A DNA stretch of 64,000 nt, taken from the NCBI RefSeq assembly GCF_009720735.1, contig NZ_WNKU01000002.1, positions 124,001 to 188,000 of the forward strand, read 5' to 3'. Shown here in pieces: positions 1 through 9,006 of the stretch (position 1 is its first letter; each line of letters begins with the position of its first letter). The notes beneath the pieces are model-generated. The model ran no database searches and was not told the origin of the DNA. It saw only the letters and a program-made list of their open reading frames with translations. The stretch comes from Heliobacterium mobile. Lineage in GTDB: Bacteria; Bacillota; Desulfitobacteriia; Heliobacteriales; Heliobacteriaceae. The translations under genes were made by a program, and so were the position numbers.

Positions 1-532
1 TAAGCTCAGATTCCTGTTGTTGGAGCAGCTCCAGAGCTTGCGTAAGTTCCCGGTTTTGTTGCTTAATTTCGTCAAGAGCCGACTGTGGCTTTTCTTTTTC
101 TAATACTTGTACCCATCGAGAGACATTCTGTTCAGTTACGGGCGAAAATTGAGCCGGTATGGCTTTGCAAAGAAGAACCACCATACCTCTTCCCGGCTCG
201 TTACGAATAGCGAATTCGTCTACCAGGTTTTCGTAATGAACCCCCTGCCATTGATGTTCATTTCGGCTTGTTGGGTGTGAAAAGAAATCTTTCTGACCCC
301 GGACGAGGACCTGAAGATATTGTTTGGACTCTTTTTCGACAACAGCAAACTCCACCGACCCACCACCAGTTATTAGAACGTTCCGAACGATATCGGAAAC
401 AGCACTGATGAGGCGAGTTCGATCATGGTCTGTCAATCCAGCCATAGAAGCGATATCACGAGCTCGTTGGCGAATCATCAAGATGTCTTGTTCGAACTTA
501 ACGAGTAAGTTCGAAATCAAATAAACGTTCAT
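1..532 (-). CDS. RsbT/RsbW-like ATPase-domain sensor protein, C-terminus cut by window edge
   Basis: Only the first 177 codons are in the window; the frame stays open to the left edge. The protein starts at ATG 530-532, with an AAAGGTGAT ribosome site that overlaps the stop of the upstream gene 4 bases away, so the two are translationally coupled. Residues 1-130 resemble the anti-sigma/RsbT ATPase fold, with a conserved-looking early helix (TDHDRTRLISAVSDIVRN) and a glycine-rich segment (NEPGRGMVVL). A Gln/Glu-rich stretch near residues 150-177 looks like a coiled coil leading to another domain, probably a kinase or other output module as in other stressosome operons; that part is inference. 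It is the last visible member of the stressosome operon. No clear N-box asparagine can be assigned, so ATP binding is uncertain. Confidence 0.7.
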   Translation of the reverse strand, partial: MNVYLISNLLVKFEQDILMIRQRARDIASMAGLTDHDRTRLISAVSDIVRNVLITGGGSVEFAVVEKESKQYLQVLVRGQKDFFSHPTSRNEHQWQGVHYENLVDEFAIRNEPGRGMVVLLCKAIPAQFSPVTEQNVSRWVQVLEKEKPQSALDEIKQQNRELTQALELLQQQESEL

Positions 533-536
533 ATTA

Positions 537-1535
537 TCACCTTTGCTGAACGACGACAACGGTTGCGTCATCAGTTTCACGAGCATGATCGCGGTAAAGT
601 AGCGCTGCCAAAAGGGTTGGATGATGGGTGATGATGCCCGGGTATTGGTTAATATCCCAACGGGAAGATATACCGTCGGAATGTAAGATCAAGTATCCCT
701 TGCAGGGCCAAGCATAATCGATTTCTTGAAAACGGTTGCCGTTCATGCCTACAATCCCATTGTAGGATAAGCATCCAATGACATCTTCCGATGAGATGAT
801 CCGCCCGCTGATATTGCCTACGGCAGCATAAGCGATTTTTTGTCGGATTAAATCTATCGAGGTAATCGCCACAGCCGCTCCCCGGGTATGCCGTAAGGCC
901 GTATTCATCTTTTGAATGTACTCCCTCGGAGACGCTTCCACAGAATGAAAGAGTCGAAGCGCTTCTTGGGAAGCTATGGCCGCTTCTGTACCATGGCCAA
1001 GTCCGTCGGAAAGTATGATCTTTAGTCCCTCTTTCTGGTGCAGGAAAGACCACCCGTCACCACAGGCGTATTCACCCGGCTTCGCCCGCATGATTGAGCC
1101 TACCTGGAAATAGCTCTTTTCTTCGTTCCAAGGTCGTTCAAATAACTGTGCGAGGACAATCGTACCCTTCTGAAGCATCGTATACAGATCGAAGACCTGA
1201 GAGAGTCGTCGAACAGCGCCTAAGCCGTTCCCTCCCGTGCCTGCTGTAGATACGCCGTCAAGGATCATATAGCTTGGATTTTCAATTCCCGGACCACGAT
1301 CGACGCTGATGATCTCCAACCCAGATGATTTATAATGGCCGAGTTGCCTTATTAGTATTTCACCGCCATTATTGGCGTGTTTTACTAAATTTGAAGCGAG
1401 TTCTGTTGCTACGATTGCAGCTCTCCCTGCCAATTCTTCGAAGGAACCCATGGAAAAAGCCATCTCATTTACAGCACGACGTACCTCTCCGATTTGACTT
1501 GGCTCGTAAACAGAAAAGATTCGGTGTTGAATCAT
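537..1535 (-). CDS. HATPase-PP2C fusion phosphatase of the stressosome module (RsbX-like)
   Basis: This 332-aa protein has two domains. Residues 1-140 are an RsbT/RsbW-type ATPase: TELASNLVKHA is the N-box, SVDRGPGI the G1 box and GTGGNGLGAVRRL the G2 lid. Residues 145-332 are a SpoIIE/RsbX-type PP2C serine phosphatase with metal-binding motifs CGDGW, DGLGHG and DDATVVV. In stressosomes the X phosphatase removes phosphate from RsbS and RsbR and resets the complex. It follows rsbT in the operon. The ATPase fusion suggests kinase-like and phosphatase functions in one chain, but whether both are active cannot be told. The ATG at 1535 gives a natural domain start. Confidence 0.85.
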   Translation of the reverse strand: MIQHRIFSVYEPSQIGEVRRAVNEMAFSMGSFEELAGRAAIVATELASNLVKHANNGGEILIRQLGHYKSSGLEIISVDRGPGIENPSYMILDGVSTAGTGGNGLGAVRRLSQVFDLYTMLQKGTIVLAQLFERPWNEEKSYFQVGSIMRAKPGEYACGDGWSFLHQKEGLKIILSDGLGHGTEAAIASQEALRLFHSVEASPREYIQKMNTALRHTRGAAVAITSIDLIRQKIAYAAVGNISGRIISSEDVIGCLSYNGIVGMNGNRFQEIDYAWPCKGYLILHSDGISSRWDINQYPGIITHHPTLLAALLYRDHARETDDATVVVVQQR

Positions 1536-1577
1536 TGGCCTAACATCCTTTTTCTCTTTAAAGCTCGATTACCCGCT

Positions 1578-1985
1578 TTAAACCCACCGGACAAGGGAAA
1601 CCCGCGTACCGACTCCTATTTTCGAATCGATTTCAAATTCATTCACTAGACGTTTTGCACCAGGTAAACCGTGACCCAATCCGTTTCCGGTAGTAAAGCC
1701 ATCCTGCATAGCCATTTCCAAATCAGCGATGCCAGGGCCTTGATCTTCAAAAGTCACCCGCAAACCCCTATGTTCTCGAACGTAGATGAGTTCAATGACC
1801 ACGATACCACCGCCGCCGTATTCCACCATGTTACGAGCTAGCTCACTAGTAGCTGTGATTAACTTAGTTTGATCAACTAGATTAAAGCCGAGCAAACGAG
1901 CATATTCTCGTACTTTTTGTCTTGCTAAGATGATTTCTTGAGGATTTTTTACGACCAAGGTATCACTCTTCACGGTCGATTCCAT
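1578..1985 (-). CDS. rsbT: stressosome switch kinase RsbT
   Basis: The 135-aa product matches RsbT in length and motifs. TSELARNMVEYGGGG is the N-box with the Mg-binding Asn, FEDQGPGI the G1 box and GNGLGHGLPGAKRLV the G2 region. RsbT phosphorylates the STAS domains of RsbR and RsbS and is then released to act on a downstream partner (RsbU in Bacillus). Its start overlaps the end of rsbS by 23 bases, indicating translational coupling. No rsbU, rsbV, rsbW or sigB appears in the window, so the released RsbT probably acts on one of the two ATPase-containing proteins encoded next to it; that is inference. Confidence 0.92.
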   Translation of the reverse strand: MESTVKSDTLVVKNPQEIILARQKVREYARLLGFNLVDQTKLITATSELARNMVEYGGGGIVVIELIYVREHRGLRVTFEDQGPGIADLEMAMQDGFTTGNGLGHGLPGAKRLVNEFEIDSKIGVGTRVSLVRWV

Positions 1986-2358
1986 GGTCTTGGTCCGGTG
2001 AAATCATTAATGTTGCCCGCAACAAGTCCATTCCTTTTTCAACATTTAGCGCCGTCATGACTCCCTGCAACGAGATTCCTAACTCTACCATTGTAATCGC
2101 CACGGCAGGCTGCATCCCGACGACAACCGTATAAGCGTTCATTAAACTGGTTATTGAAGCAATTCCGCCTAACATGCGGCCGATATAGGAGTCGACCATG
2201 TCCAAACTAGAGATATCGATCAAGACGCCGCGAGCACCAGTAGCGCTGACCAGCTCTGTCAAGTCCTCTTGCAAGGCCATGACCAAACGATCGTGCATGT
2301 CCACTTGAATCGTCACCAGGAGAAAAGGACCCATTTTTATGATGGGAATTCGCTCCAC
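1963..2358 (-). CDS. rsbS: stressosome scaffold protein RsbS (STAS domain)
   Basis: The 131-aa product is a single STAS domain, the size expected for RsbS. The stretch DISSLDMVDSYIGRML carries the serine in the position phosphorylated by RsbT in the family, and VVVGMQPAVAITMVELGI is typical of the RsbS/RsbR C-terminal half. RsbS forms the stressosome core with RsbR and holds RsbT. The C-terminal tail beyond the STAS fold (ISPDQDHGIDREE) is acidic and overlaps rsbT. The gene lies 11 bases after rsbR. Confidence 0.92.
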   Translation of the reverse strand: MERIPIIKMGPFLLVTIQVDMHDRLVMALQEDLTELVSATGARGVLIDISSLDMVDSYIGRMLGGIASITSLMNAYTVVVGMQPAVAITMVELGISLQGVMTALNVEKGMDLLRATLMISPDQDHGIDREE

Positions 2359-2369
2359 ATCTCTTCCCC

Positions 2370-3293
2370 CTATGCCTTCCCAATTTGAACAATCGTTAAT
2401 TTGCGCATATCTAAAGCTAATTTTAAGGCACCTGCCAAGGTGGCTCTCGTCTTAACCATCGACAGATCGACACCTAACTGTACGATCGTTTGCGCAATTT
2501 CAGGCCGGATGCCGCTGATGATACATTCGGCCCCCATCAACCGGGCAGCACTGACCGTTTTGATGATATGTTGGGCCACCAGAGTATCGACGGTAGGTAC
2601 ACCGGAGATATCAAGAATCGCCACATCAGAGTTGGTGGACAGGATCCCCCGCAACAAATTCTCCATGACCACTTGCGTGCGTCCGCTGTCGAGTGTACCG
2701 ATGAGGGGTAAGGCAAGGATGCCGTCCCAAAGACGGATTACCGGTGTGGACAATTCTAACATTTCTTGCTGCTGACGATAGATGACCTCTTCTCGGGCTT
2801 TTGAATACGTCTCAAAGGTATAGAGCCCTAATTTATCTAATATTTTTGATATGGTTAACGTTTCTTGGATGAGTATATCCGGTTGTAAGCCGTATTCTTT
2901 TTGCAGCAACCGAAATAGCGCTTCTTTTAGCGTAAAAACATAGCTAGCCGTTTCGGAAGGAGAATAGCCTTGCCGGGAACGATTCGTTGAGATCTCTGCT
3001 AAGATTTTACGTACGGAAGTCCATTCAACTCTGTTAATATCTTCTAAATCAGCTCCATCGGCCGCTTGAACAAAGGCTTCGATAAAATCCTTCGATTGTC
3101 GGTACAGGTTTTCGTTTCCGATCATGTCCTTGCGTAAAGATAGATTCGTCAAATGCAATTCAATCCAGTGTTGCAGCAATTCGTCCATTTTCTCCGACAT
3201 CAGACGAATCGTATTCGCTTTTGCCATTTCCAAATCTAACGCCTCCATTCTATCTATCACGTTTTTCCCGAGATACAAACGATTAGTGTTCAC
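2370..3293 (-). CDS. rsbR: stressosome sensor RsbR-like (N-terminal sensor plus STAS)
   Basis: This 307-aa protein begins the module. Residues 1-175 are helical and resemble the RsbRD-type N-terminal domain rather than the globin of RsbRA. Residues 180-300 are a STAS domain with LIGTLDSGRTQ and ISGVPTVDT, which hold the two threonines that RsbT phosphorylates in RsbR proteins. It is one of the variable sensory subunits that sit on the RsbS core. The signal it senses cannot be inferred. It is transcribed away from ybaK, so the 150-base gap to 3445 must hold its promoter; I could not choose a convincing one. Confidence 0.88.
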   Translation of the reverse strand: MNTNRLYLGKNVIDRMEALDLEMAKANTIRLMSEKMDELLQHWIELHLTNLSLRKDMIGNENLYRQSKDFIEAFVQAADGADLEDINRVEWTSVRKILAEISTNRSRQGYSPSETASYVFTLKEALFRLLQKEYGLQPDILIQETLTISKILDKLGLYTFETYSKAREEVIYRQQQEMLELSTPVIRLWDGILALPLIGTLDSGRTQVVMENLLRGILSTNSDVAILDISGVPTVDTLVAQHIIKTVSAARLMGAECIISGIRPEIAQTIVQLGVDLSMVKTRATLAGALKLALDMRKLTIVQIGKA

Positions 3294-3444
3294 ATTCTAC
3301 AAAGACTATCTGTTTCCTCTAAAGAAAAAGGATTTATGTTTTAGGAAGTATCAGAATAATACACTCCTCTTTGCTCTAGTATCGAAATCGTGCTACCTTA
3401 TATCCTATATAGAAATTATCTGTCTATGAAAGGGTAGGATCACC

Positions 3445-3924
3445 ATGACTCGAAAAACAAACGTAGCTCGGCTGCTTGATCAACTAAAGATTCCATACGA
3501 GTTAAAAGAGTATACCGTAGACGAATCTGATTTGTCGGCAGGCACGGTAGCCGAAAAAATTGGTTATCCGATTCGTCGGGTCTACAAAACGCTCGTCGCC
3601 AAAGGGGATAAAACTGGCGTTATCTTAGCTTGTATCCCTGGAGACCGGGAATTGGATTTAAAATCGCTGGCCACCTTAAGTGGCAATAAAAAAGTGGAGA
3701 TGGCAGCACTAAAAGAAGTACAGCCCCTCACTGGTTATATCCGAGGCGGAGTTTCTCCACTAGGTACGAAAAAAAAGTACCCCCTGTACGTGGAAGGTGA
3801 GATCGAACAACTGGACAAAGTATCGATCAGTGCTGGAATACGGGGCTGCCAAATCATCCTCTCCCCTGCCGATTTGATTCGAGCCGCTGAGGCACAGTTA
3901 GGTCTGATCTCTAAAGACGAATAA
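3445..3924 (+). CDS. ybaK: Cys-tRNA(Pro) deacylase, YbaK/EbsC family
   Basis: The 159-aa product is a full-length YbaK-family editing enzyme that hydrolyses mischarged Cys-tRNA(Pro) in trans. Family signatures are the early KTNVARLLDQLKIPYELKEY, GYPIRRVYKTLVAKGDKTG with the conserved lysine, and the C-terminal GGVSPLGTKKKYPLYVE followed by ISAGIRGCQIILSPADLI. The ATG is preceded by GGGTAGGAT. It is a single gene, convergent with purL, and the two share the hairpin at 3923-3971. Confidence 0.93.
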   Translation: MTRKTNVARLLDQLKIPYELKEYTVDESDLSAGTVAEKIGYPIRRVYKTLVAKGDKTGVILACIPGDRELDLKSLATLSGNKKVEMAALKEVQPLTGYIRGGVSPLGTKKKYPLYVEGEIEQLDKVSISAGIRGCQIILSPADLIRAAEAQLGLISKDE

Positions 3925-3974
3925 AAGAACCGTCCCATAGGGCTTTTTCAGCCAATTGGGACGGTTCTTTTCTG
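3923..3974. terminator. bidirectional rho-independent terminator between ybaK and purL
   Basis: A 15-bp perfect stem pairs 3923-3937 with 3957-3971 around a 19-base loop. A and T runs on both sides let it end ybaK on the plus strand and purL on the minus strand. Confidence 0.88.
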
Positions 3975-3979
3975 TTTTA

Positions 3980-6900
3980 TTACGCTCTGAAATAGTTGAC
4001 ACCAGATTCGAAAATGGGTTGATCCTTTTCGCCCGGTACGTTGAGAGCTAGGTGATTGGTCATGCGTTCCGAATGGCCCATTTTACCGAGAATACGTCCG
4101 TCGGGGCTTGTGATGCCCTCGATGGCCTCAAAAGAGCCATTGGGATTGAATCGGATATCGTTAACAGGTTTACCCTTAAGGTCAACGTACTGCGTAGCCA
4201 CCTGACCGTTGCGGAACAAGCGGTCAAGGACTTCTGGAGGAGCCACAAATCTTCCTTCGCCGTGGGAAAGGGCAACCGTGTGAATGTCGCCAGCTTGCAT
4301 CGAGGCAAACCAGGGAGAAAGGGTGGACACGACTTTTGTCCGGGTCATACAGGAAATGTGACGTCCGATTTGGTTGTAAGTCAAAGTTGGGCAGTCTTCG
4401 GCGATGTCGACAATCTCACCGTAAGGTACCAGACCGAGTTTGATCAGTGCCTGGAATCCATTACAGATGCCGAGCATCAGACCGTCACGTTGTTTGAGTA
4501 GCTCCATGACCGCTTCTTTCACTCGAGGGTTTCGGAACATTGTGGCGATGAATTTCCCCGAACCGTCCGGCTCGTCGCCAGCGCTAAAGCCACCGGGAAT
4601 CATTACGATTTGGGCGGACTCAATCGCCTTGACCATGGATTGAATCGATTCTTCCACGTCACCAGGTGTCAAGTTCCGAATGACTAACGTATCCGTCAAG
4701 GCGCCCGCTTTCTCGAAAGACCGAGCCGTGTCGTATTCGCAGTTTGTTCCCGGGAAGACAGGGATAAATACTCGCGGTTTTGCGATTTTCACGGCCGGGC
4801 GGCGAGAGTTCCGTTCCCCATAGATGATCTGTTTCACTTCTTGGGGAGCAGTTTTTACCGACGTTCGGAAGATTTTTTCGAGAGGTCGTTCCCAGGTTTG
4901 GCAAGCTTCTTCGAGGCCGATTGCGCAGCCCTTATATTCAATCGCTTCTCTTTCCCAGGTATGGCCTAGTTGAACAAAAGGCACCGAGCCGAAGGCTTCA
5001 GATAGGTTTGTACCGGCTTCCATCTCAAGAATGATAGAACCGTAGTCAGTTCGGAAAAGATCCGTCGTCTTAATGGCATCGTCGAAAGCCATACCAATGC
5101 GGTTGCCAAAAGCCATCTTGCTGACTGCTGCAGCAATTCCTCCGAATCCAACTGTGTGGGAGGCCCGCACTTTTCCCGTGCCGATGAGTTCAGAAATTTT
5201 ATCATAGTTTTTCATTAGAGCGTTAAAGTTGGGAATTTCCTGTTCATCCCGTACTGCTGGAATAATCACAACCGGATTGCCGGCTTGTTTAAATTCCTGA
5301 GAAACAGTCTGGTTCGCCTTCAAGATACCGACAGCGAAAGCGACCAGGGTCGGTGGTACATGCAGGTCTAAGAAGGTACCGGACATGCTGTCCTTGCCGC
5401 CAATAGCCGGGATTCCTAATTGTTTCTGGGCATAGAAGGCTCCCAGGAGGGCGCTAAAGGGCTTGCCCCAGCGAGTCGCATCTTTACCAAGCTTTTCGAA
5501 GTACTCCTGCAGGGTCAAGCGAACACGGCGATAGTCGCCGCCTAAAGCGACCACTTTTGAGACCGCTTCCACAACAGCGTATAAGGCTCCGTGAAAAGGG
5601 CTCCATTTGGCCAACTGCGGGTTATAACCATAGGACATCACTGTAGCCGTTGTCGTTTCTCCCTGCACCAGCGGGATCTTTGCCACCATGCCTAAGGATG
5701 GTGTGGCTTGATGTTTTCCTCCTAAAGGCATGAGCACAGTTCCGCTGCCGATGGTGCTGTCAAAGCGTTCGACTAAACCTTTTTGACTGCAAACGTTCAA
5801 GTCTTCCAGGTTCACAAGCCAGGCTTTGCGTAGGTCTGGCAGTACTTTTTGTACCGCCTCTGGCAGGCTGCAAAAATAGTTTGCTTCCCCTTCTGGTGCT
5901 TTGACATGGACATTCGTATGCTGTTTGACACCGTTCGTGTCTAGAAAATCACGACTCAGATCGACGATCGGCTGATTCCGCCAGAACATTTTCATGCGGC
6001 GATCCCCAGTGACCTTGGCCACAAGAGTTACTTCCAGGTTTTCTTCATGGGCCAATTGGGAGAAGCGTTCTGCATCTTCTGCCGATACGACCACAGCCAT
6101 ACGCTCCTGTGATTCGGAGATGGCCAACTCAGTGCCGTCAAGTCCTTCATATTTTTTAGGGACTGCATCCAGATTGATTTCTAATCCCTCTGTTAGTTCA
6201 CCAATGGCAACAGAGACACCACCGGCGCCAAAATCATTGCATCGTTTGATCATCCGGCTTACTTCAGCATTTCGGAAAAGACGCTGAATCTTACGTTCTG
6301 TAGGAGGATTACCTTTTTGCACCTCGGCGCCGCAAGTTAAGAGGGAATCAGCCGTGTGTTCTTTCGAAGATCCCGTGGCACCTCCGCAACCATCCCTTCC
6401 TGTTCTCCCCCCGACGAGGAGAACTACATCACCTGGCTCGGGATGTTTCCGTACCACATTGTCTTTCGGCGCTGCCGCAATGACGGCGCCGATCTCCATC
6501 CGTTTGGCCACGAAACCTTCGTCATAGACTTCGGCTACTTGGCCTGTCGCTAATCCAATCTGGTTACCATAGGAACTGTAACCGGCGGCGGCGCCGATCG
6601 TGATTTTCCGCTGAGGCAATTTGCCAGGCAGCGTTTTTTCCACGGGCGTCCGTGGATCGCCGCTACCGGTGACACGCATCGCTTGATAGACATAGGACCG
6701 TCCCGAGAGGGGATCGCGGATCGCCCCACCAAGGCAGGTAGCAGCTCCTCCAAAAGGTTCTATCTCTGTCGGGTGATTGTGGGTCTCGTTTTTAAACATG
6801 ACGAGCCATTCTTCATTATTGCCGTCGACATCCACATCAACAACGATGCTGCAAGCGTTCACCTCGTCCGATTCATCAAGATCGTTCAGAAGCCCCCGCT

Positions 6901-7762
6901 TTTTCAGCTCCTTCATGCCCATGACTGCGATATCCATGAGGCAGATATCGCGTTCTTTATCTCCATAAACATATTGGCGAGAACGAAGATATTCTTGATA
7001 GGCACCTTCTATCGGTTGGCTGTAGTGAGCTCTTTCGATCGTCACCTCTTCCACTTTCGTCAGGAATGTGGTGTGACGACAGTGGTCGGACCAATAGGTG
7101 TCGATGACCCGAATTTCGGTGATGGTGGGGTTGCGATTTTCCTTATCCCGGAAATAGGCCTGGCAAAACTGTAAGTCTTCAAAGCTCATAGCCAAGCCGA
7201 GATCGCTCATGAACACCTTTAATTCGTCTACGGAAGCATCAACGAACCCTAACAAGGTTTTTACATCGTCGGGAACTTCCGACGTCATCGCCAAAGTGAC
7301 CGGCTTTTCCATAGCCGCTTCCCGCGATTCGACCGGGTTGATGCAGTAGGCTTTGATTCGTGCAAAGTCATCGTCTCCTAAAAGACCTTGGAGAAGGATA
7401 ACCTTCGACGATAAGATGGTCGGCCGTTCTTTCTGGGTCAAAATCTGGACGCACTGCGCAGCAGAATCAGCCCGTTGGTCGTACTGACCGGGCAGGTACT
7501 CCATAGCAAACAAGCGGATTCCTGGCTCAAGAGGAAGTTCTTCGTCATAAACAAGATCAGCATTAGGTTCAGAGAAAATGGTTGTACGAGCCTGTTGGTA
7601 CTCTTCGTCTGTTATTCCGGAAATATCGTAGCGGTTTAGGATACGGACATTCTCTAACCCTCGTATACCGAGATTATCCCTTAAATCACTGCACAAATGC
7701 TGTGCTTCCACATCAAAACCTTTGCGCTTTTCCACATAAATTCGACGGACCCGGCTGTTCAT
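3980..7762 (-). CDS. purL: phosphoribosylformylglycinamidine synthase, large single-chain type
   Basis: The 1260-aa protein is the long FGAM synthase, which converts FGAR, glutamine and ATP to FGAM in purine synthesis. It contains an N-terminal PurS-like part, the synthase domains (SDHCRHTTF, then HNHPTEIEPFGGAATCLGG, and FGAGGVSVAIGELTEGLEI) and a C-terminal glutaminase from about residue 990. The glutaminase shows VFPGTNCEYDTA, IPGGFSAGDE, the nucleophile Cys in GICNGFQALI, and a catalytic His in SHGEGRF. The length fits the Clostridia/Bacteroides single-chain form rather than the PurS/PurQ/small-PurL set of Bacillus. No other pur gene is adjacent. I saw no purine-riboswitch core in the 236 bases upstream. 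Confidence 0.97.
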   Translation of the reverse strand: MNSRVRRIYVEKRKGFDVEAQHLCSDLRDNLGIRGLENVRILNRYDISGITDEEYQQARTTIFSEPNADLVYDEELPLEPGIRLFAMEYLPGQYDQRADSAAQCVQILTQKERPTILSSKVILLQGLLGDDDFARIKAYCINPVESREAAMEKPVTLAMTSEVPDDVKTLLGFVDASVDELKVFMSDLGLAMSFEDLQFCQAYFRDKENRNPTITEIRVIDTYWSDHCRHTTFLTKVEEVTIERAHYSQPIEGAYQEYLRSRQYVYGDKERDICLMDIAVMGMKELKKRGLLNDLDESDEVNACSIVVDVDVDGNNEEWLVMFKNETHNHPTEIEPFGGAATCLGGAIRDPLSGRSYVYQAMRVTGSGDPRTPVEKTLPGKLPQRKITIGAAAGYSSYGNQIGLATGQVAEVYDEGFVAKRMEIGAVIAAAPKDNVVRKHPEPGDVVLLVGGRTGRDGCGGATGSSKEHTADSLLTCGAEVQKGNPPTERKIQRLFRNAEVSRMIKRCNDFGAGGVSVAIGELTEGLEINLDAVPKKYEGLDGTELAISESQERMAVVVSAEDAERFSQLAHEENLEVTLVAKVTGDRRMKMFWRNQPIVDLSRDFLDTNGVKQHTNVHVKAPEGEANYFCSLPEAVQKVLPDLRKAWLVNLEDLNVCSQKGLVERFDSTIGSGTVLMPLGGKHQATPSLGMVAKIPLVQGETTTATVMSYGYNPQLAKWSPFHGALYAVVEAVSKVVALGGDYRRVRLTLQEYFEKLGKDATRWGKPFSALLGAFYAQKQLGIPAIGGKDSMSGTFLDLHVPPTLVAFAVGILKANQTVSQEFKQAGNPVVIIPAVRDEQEIPNFNALMKNYDKISELIGTGKVRASHTVGFGGIAAAVSKMAFGNRIGMAFDDAIKTTDLFRTDYGSIILEMEAGTNLSEAFGSVPFVQLGHTWEREAIEYKGCAIGLEEACQTWERPLEKIFRTSVKTAPQEVKQIIYGERNSRRPAVKIAKPRVFIPVFPGTNCEYDTARSFEKAGALTDTLVIRNLTPGDVEESIQSMVKAIESAQIVMIPGGFSAGDEPDGSGKFIATMFRNPRVKEAVMELLKQRDGLMLGICNGFQALIKLGLVPYGEIVDIAEDCPTLTYNQIGRHISCMTRTKVVSTLSPWFASMQAGDIHTVALSHGEGRFVAPPEVLDRLFRNGQVATQYVDLKGKPVNDIRFNPNGSFEAIEGITSPDGRILGKMGHSERMTNHLALNVPGEKDQPIFESGVNYFRA

Positions 7763-7998
7763 ATATCTTGTACCCCCTGTGTCAGTTATGGGTTGATTCG
7801 TGCTTCTTTGTCTAATTAGCGATTAACATTATAACATGTGATTCATAACCTGCGTGATCAAACATGACAATTTGTAACTGGAAAGCTCTCTTTCATGGGA
7901 TGGAAAATGGATATTTTGTTCGAACATATCGAATATCAGGAGGACTTGTCGATTGAGATGGAGAATTTTGATTCATCAAAGGACAAGGAGATTCATCG
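7763..7998. other. divergent intergenic region, purL and pdaA
   Basis: This 236-base gap must hold the promoters of two divergent genes. A TATAAT hexamer on the minus strand (7828-7833) could be the purL -10, but no good -35 stands 16-18 bases upstream of it. The pdaA ribosome site (AAGGAG) is just before 7999. No recognisable riboswitch was found. Confidence 0.4.
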
Positions 7999-8952
7999 AT
8001 GAAAGACAAAGTTCTCCTCACCCTGGCTGTTGTAGGGCTAGTGGGCACTTTTGCAGCCGGAATGTTTTCGATGGAACAAACTAGGGCTGGTGAGAAAGTT
8101 CCTTCACCAACAGTTCAAGAAGAGAAGCAGCTGTCACCGGCCCCAACAGCAGCGACAGCCTCTACAGAAAAACTAAACGATGAAAAGCCCGCGGAAAACG
8201 CAGCTTCTGAAGAAGCTGCAAAAAAGCCTGTAAACACTTTAAAAGCGACTGTTGTACCTTCGGCAGCAAAGGATTGGTGGATCCCTCGCCACGATACAGG
8301 TGTAGCTCCCCAATGGCCCCGTTCCATGACCGAAGCGATTGAACCTTTTGAACCGATCTATCGGATACAGACGCAGGAAAAAGTCCTCTACCTCACCTTT
8401 GACGAAGGGTATGAAAATGGATATACTCCCAAAATACTAGCTACGTTGTCGAAAGAAAAGGTCCCTGCCATTTTCTTCGTCACAGGCCAGTTTGTCAAGT
8501 CAAATCCGGAACTCGTCAAAGAAATAAACCGGTTAGGATTCGGCATCGGCAATCATACCCAAAACCATCCTGACATGACTTCACTCAGCCCGGCAAAGCA
8601 GAAAGAGGAATTGGACAAGCTTAGCGCTTCGGTTCGGCAATTGACTAACCGCACACTGAAATACTATCGACCGCCCATGGGCCGTTACGATTCTATCTCA
8701 GCTGCAACAGCTAGCGATCTGGGCATGCGAACTGTTTTCTGGAGCATTGCCTACAAAGACTGGGAAGCGGACAATCAGGTAGGAACAGAGGCTGCCCTGC
8801 CGAAGGTGCTCAGCCAGATTCACCCCGGCGCGATCATTCTGCTCCACGCGGTATCAAAAGATAACGCAGAGATGCTGTCCCAGTTTATTCAGCAGTGCCG
8901 GGACCAAGGGTACATATTTAAATCTCTCCCGGGAGAGCCGTTACCAAAGTAA
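7999..8952 (+). CDS. pdaA: delta-lactam-biosynthetic polysaccharide deacetylase (PdaA-like)
   Basis: This 317-aa exported protein has an N-terminal signal or anchor segment (residues 4-25), an Ala/Glu/Lys/Pro-rich linker (30-85), and a NodB deacetylase domain (about 125-310). The motif LTFDEGYENGYT is the PdaA version of the metal-binding block, followed by GNHTQNHPDM, a YYRPPMGRYD block and ILLHAVSKDN. PdaA removes the N-acetyl group from muramic acid to form muramic delta-lactam in spore cortex, so the gene points to sporulation. It is monocistronic and ends at a strong hairpin shared with the convergent permease gene. Confidence 0.92.
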   Translation: MKDKVLLTLAVVGLVGTFAAGMFSMEQTRAGEKVPSPTVQEEKQLSPAPTAATASTEKLNDEKPAENAASEEAAKKPVNTLKATVVPSAAKDWWIPRHDTGVAPQWPRSMTEAIEPFEPIYRIQTQEKVLYLTFDEGYENGYTPKILATLSKEKVPAIFFVTGQFVKSNPELVKEINRLGFGIGNHTQNHPDMTSLSPAKQKEELDKLSASVRQLTNRTLKYYRPPMGRYDSISAATASDLGMRTVFWSIAYKDWEADNQVGTEAALPKVLSQIHPGAIILLHAVSKDNAEMLSQFIQQCRDQGYIFKSLPGEPLPK

Positions 8953-8962
8953 CTTACATAAC

Positions 8963-9004
8963 GACAAAGCCTTCACCCTACTGCTGTGGGGTGAAGGCTT
9001 TGTG
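8963..9004. terminator. bidirectional terminator between pdaA and the APC permease
   Basis: A 15-bp stem pairs 8964-8978 with 8989-9003 around a short loop. It lies between two convergent stops and can serve both strands. Confidence 0.85.
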
Positions 9005-9006
9005 AT

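Noticed and set aside
7763-7998. Purine riboswitch before purL
   Set aside because: The conserved purine-aptamer loops were not seen; only a possible -10 hexamer is present.
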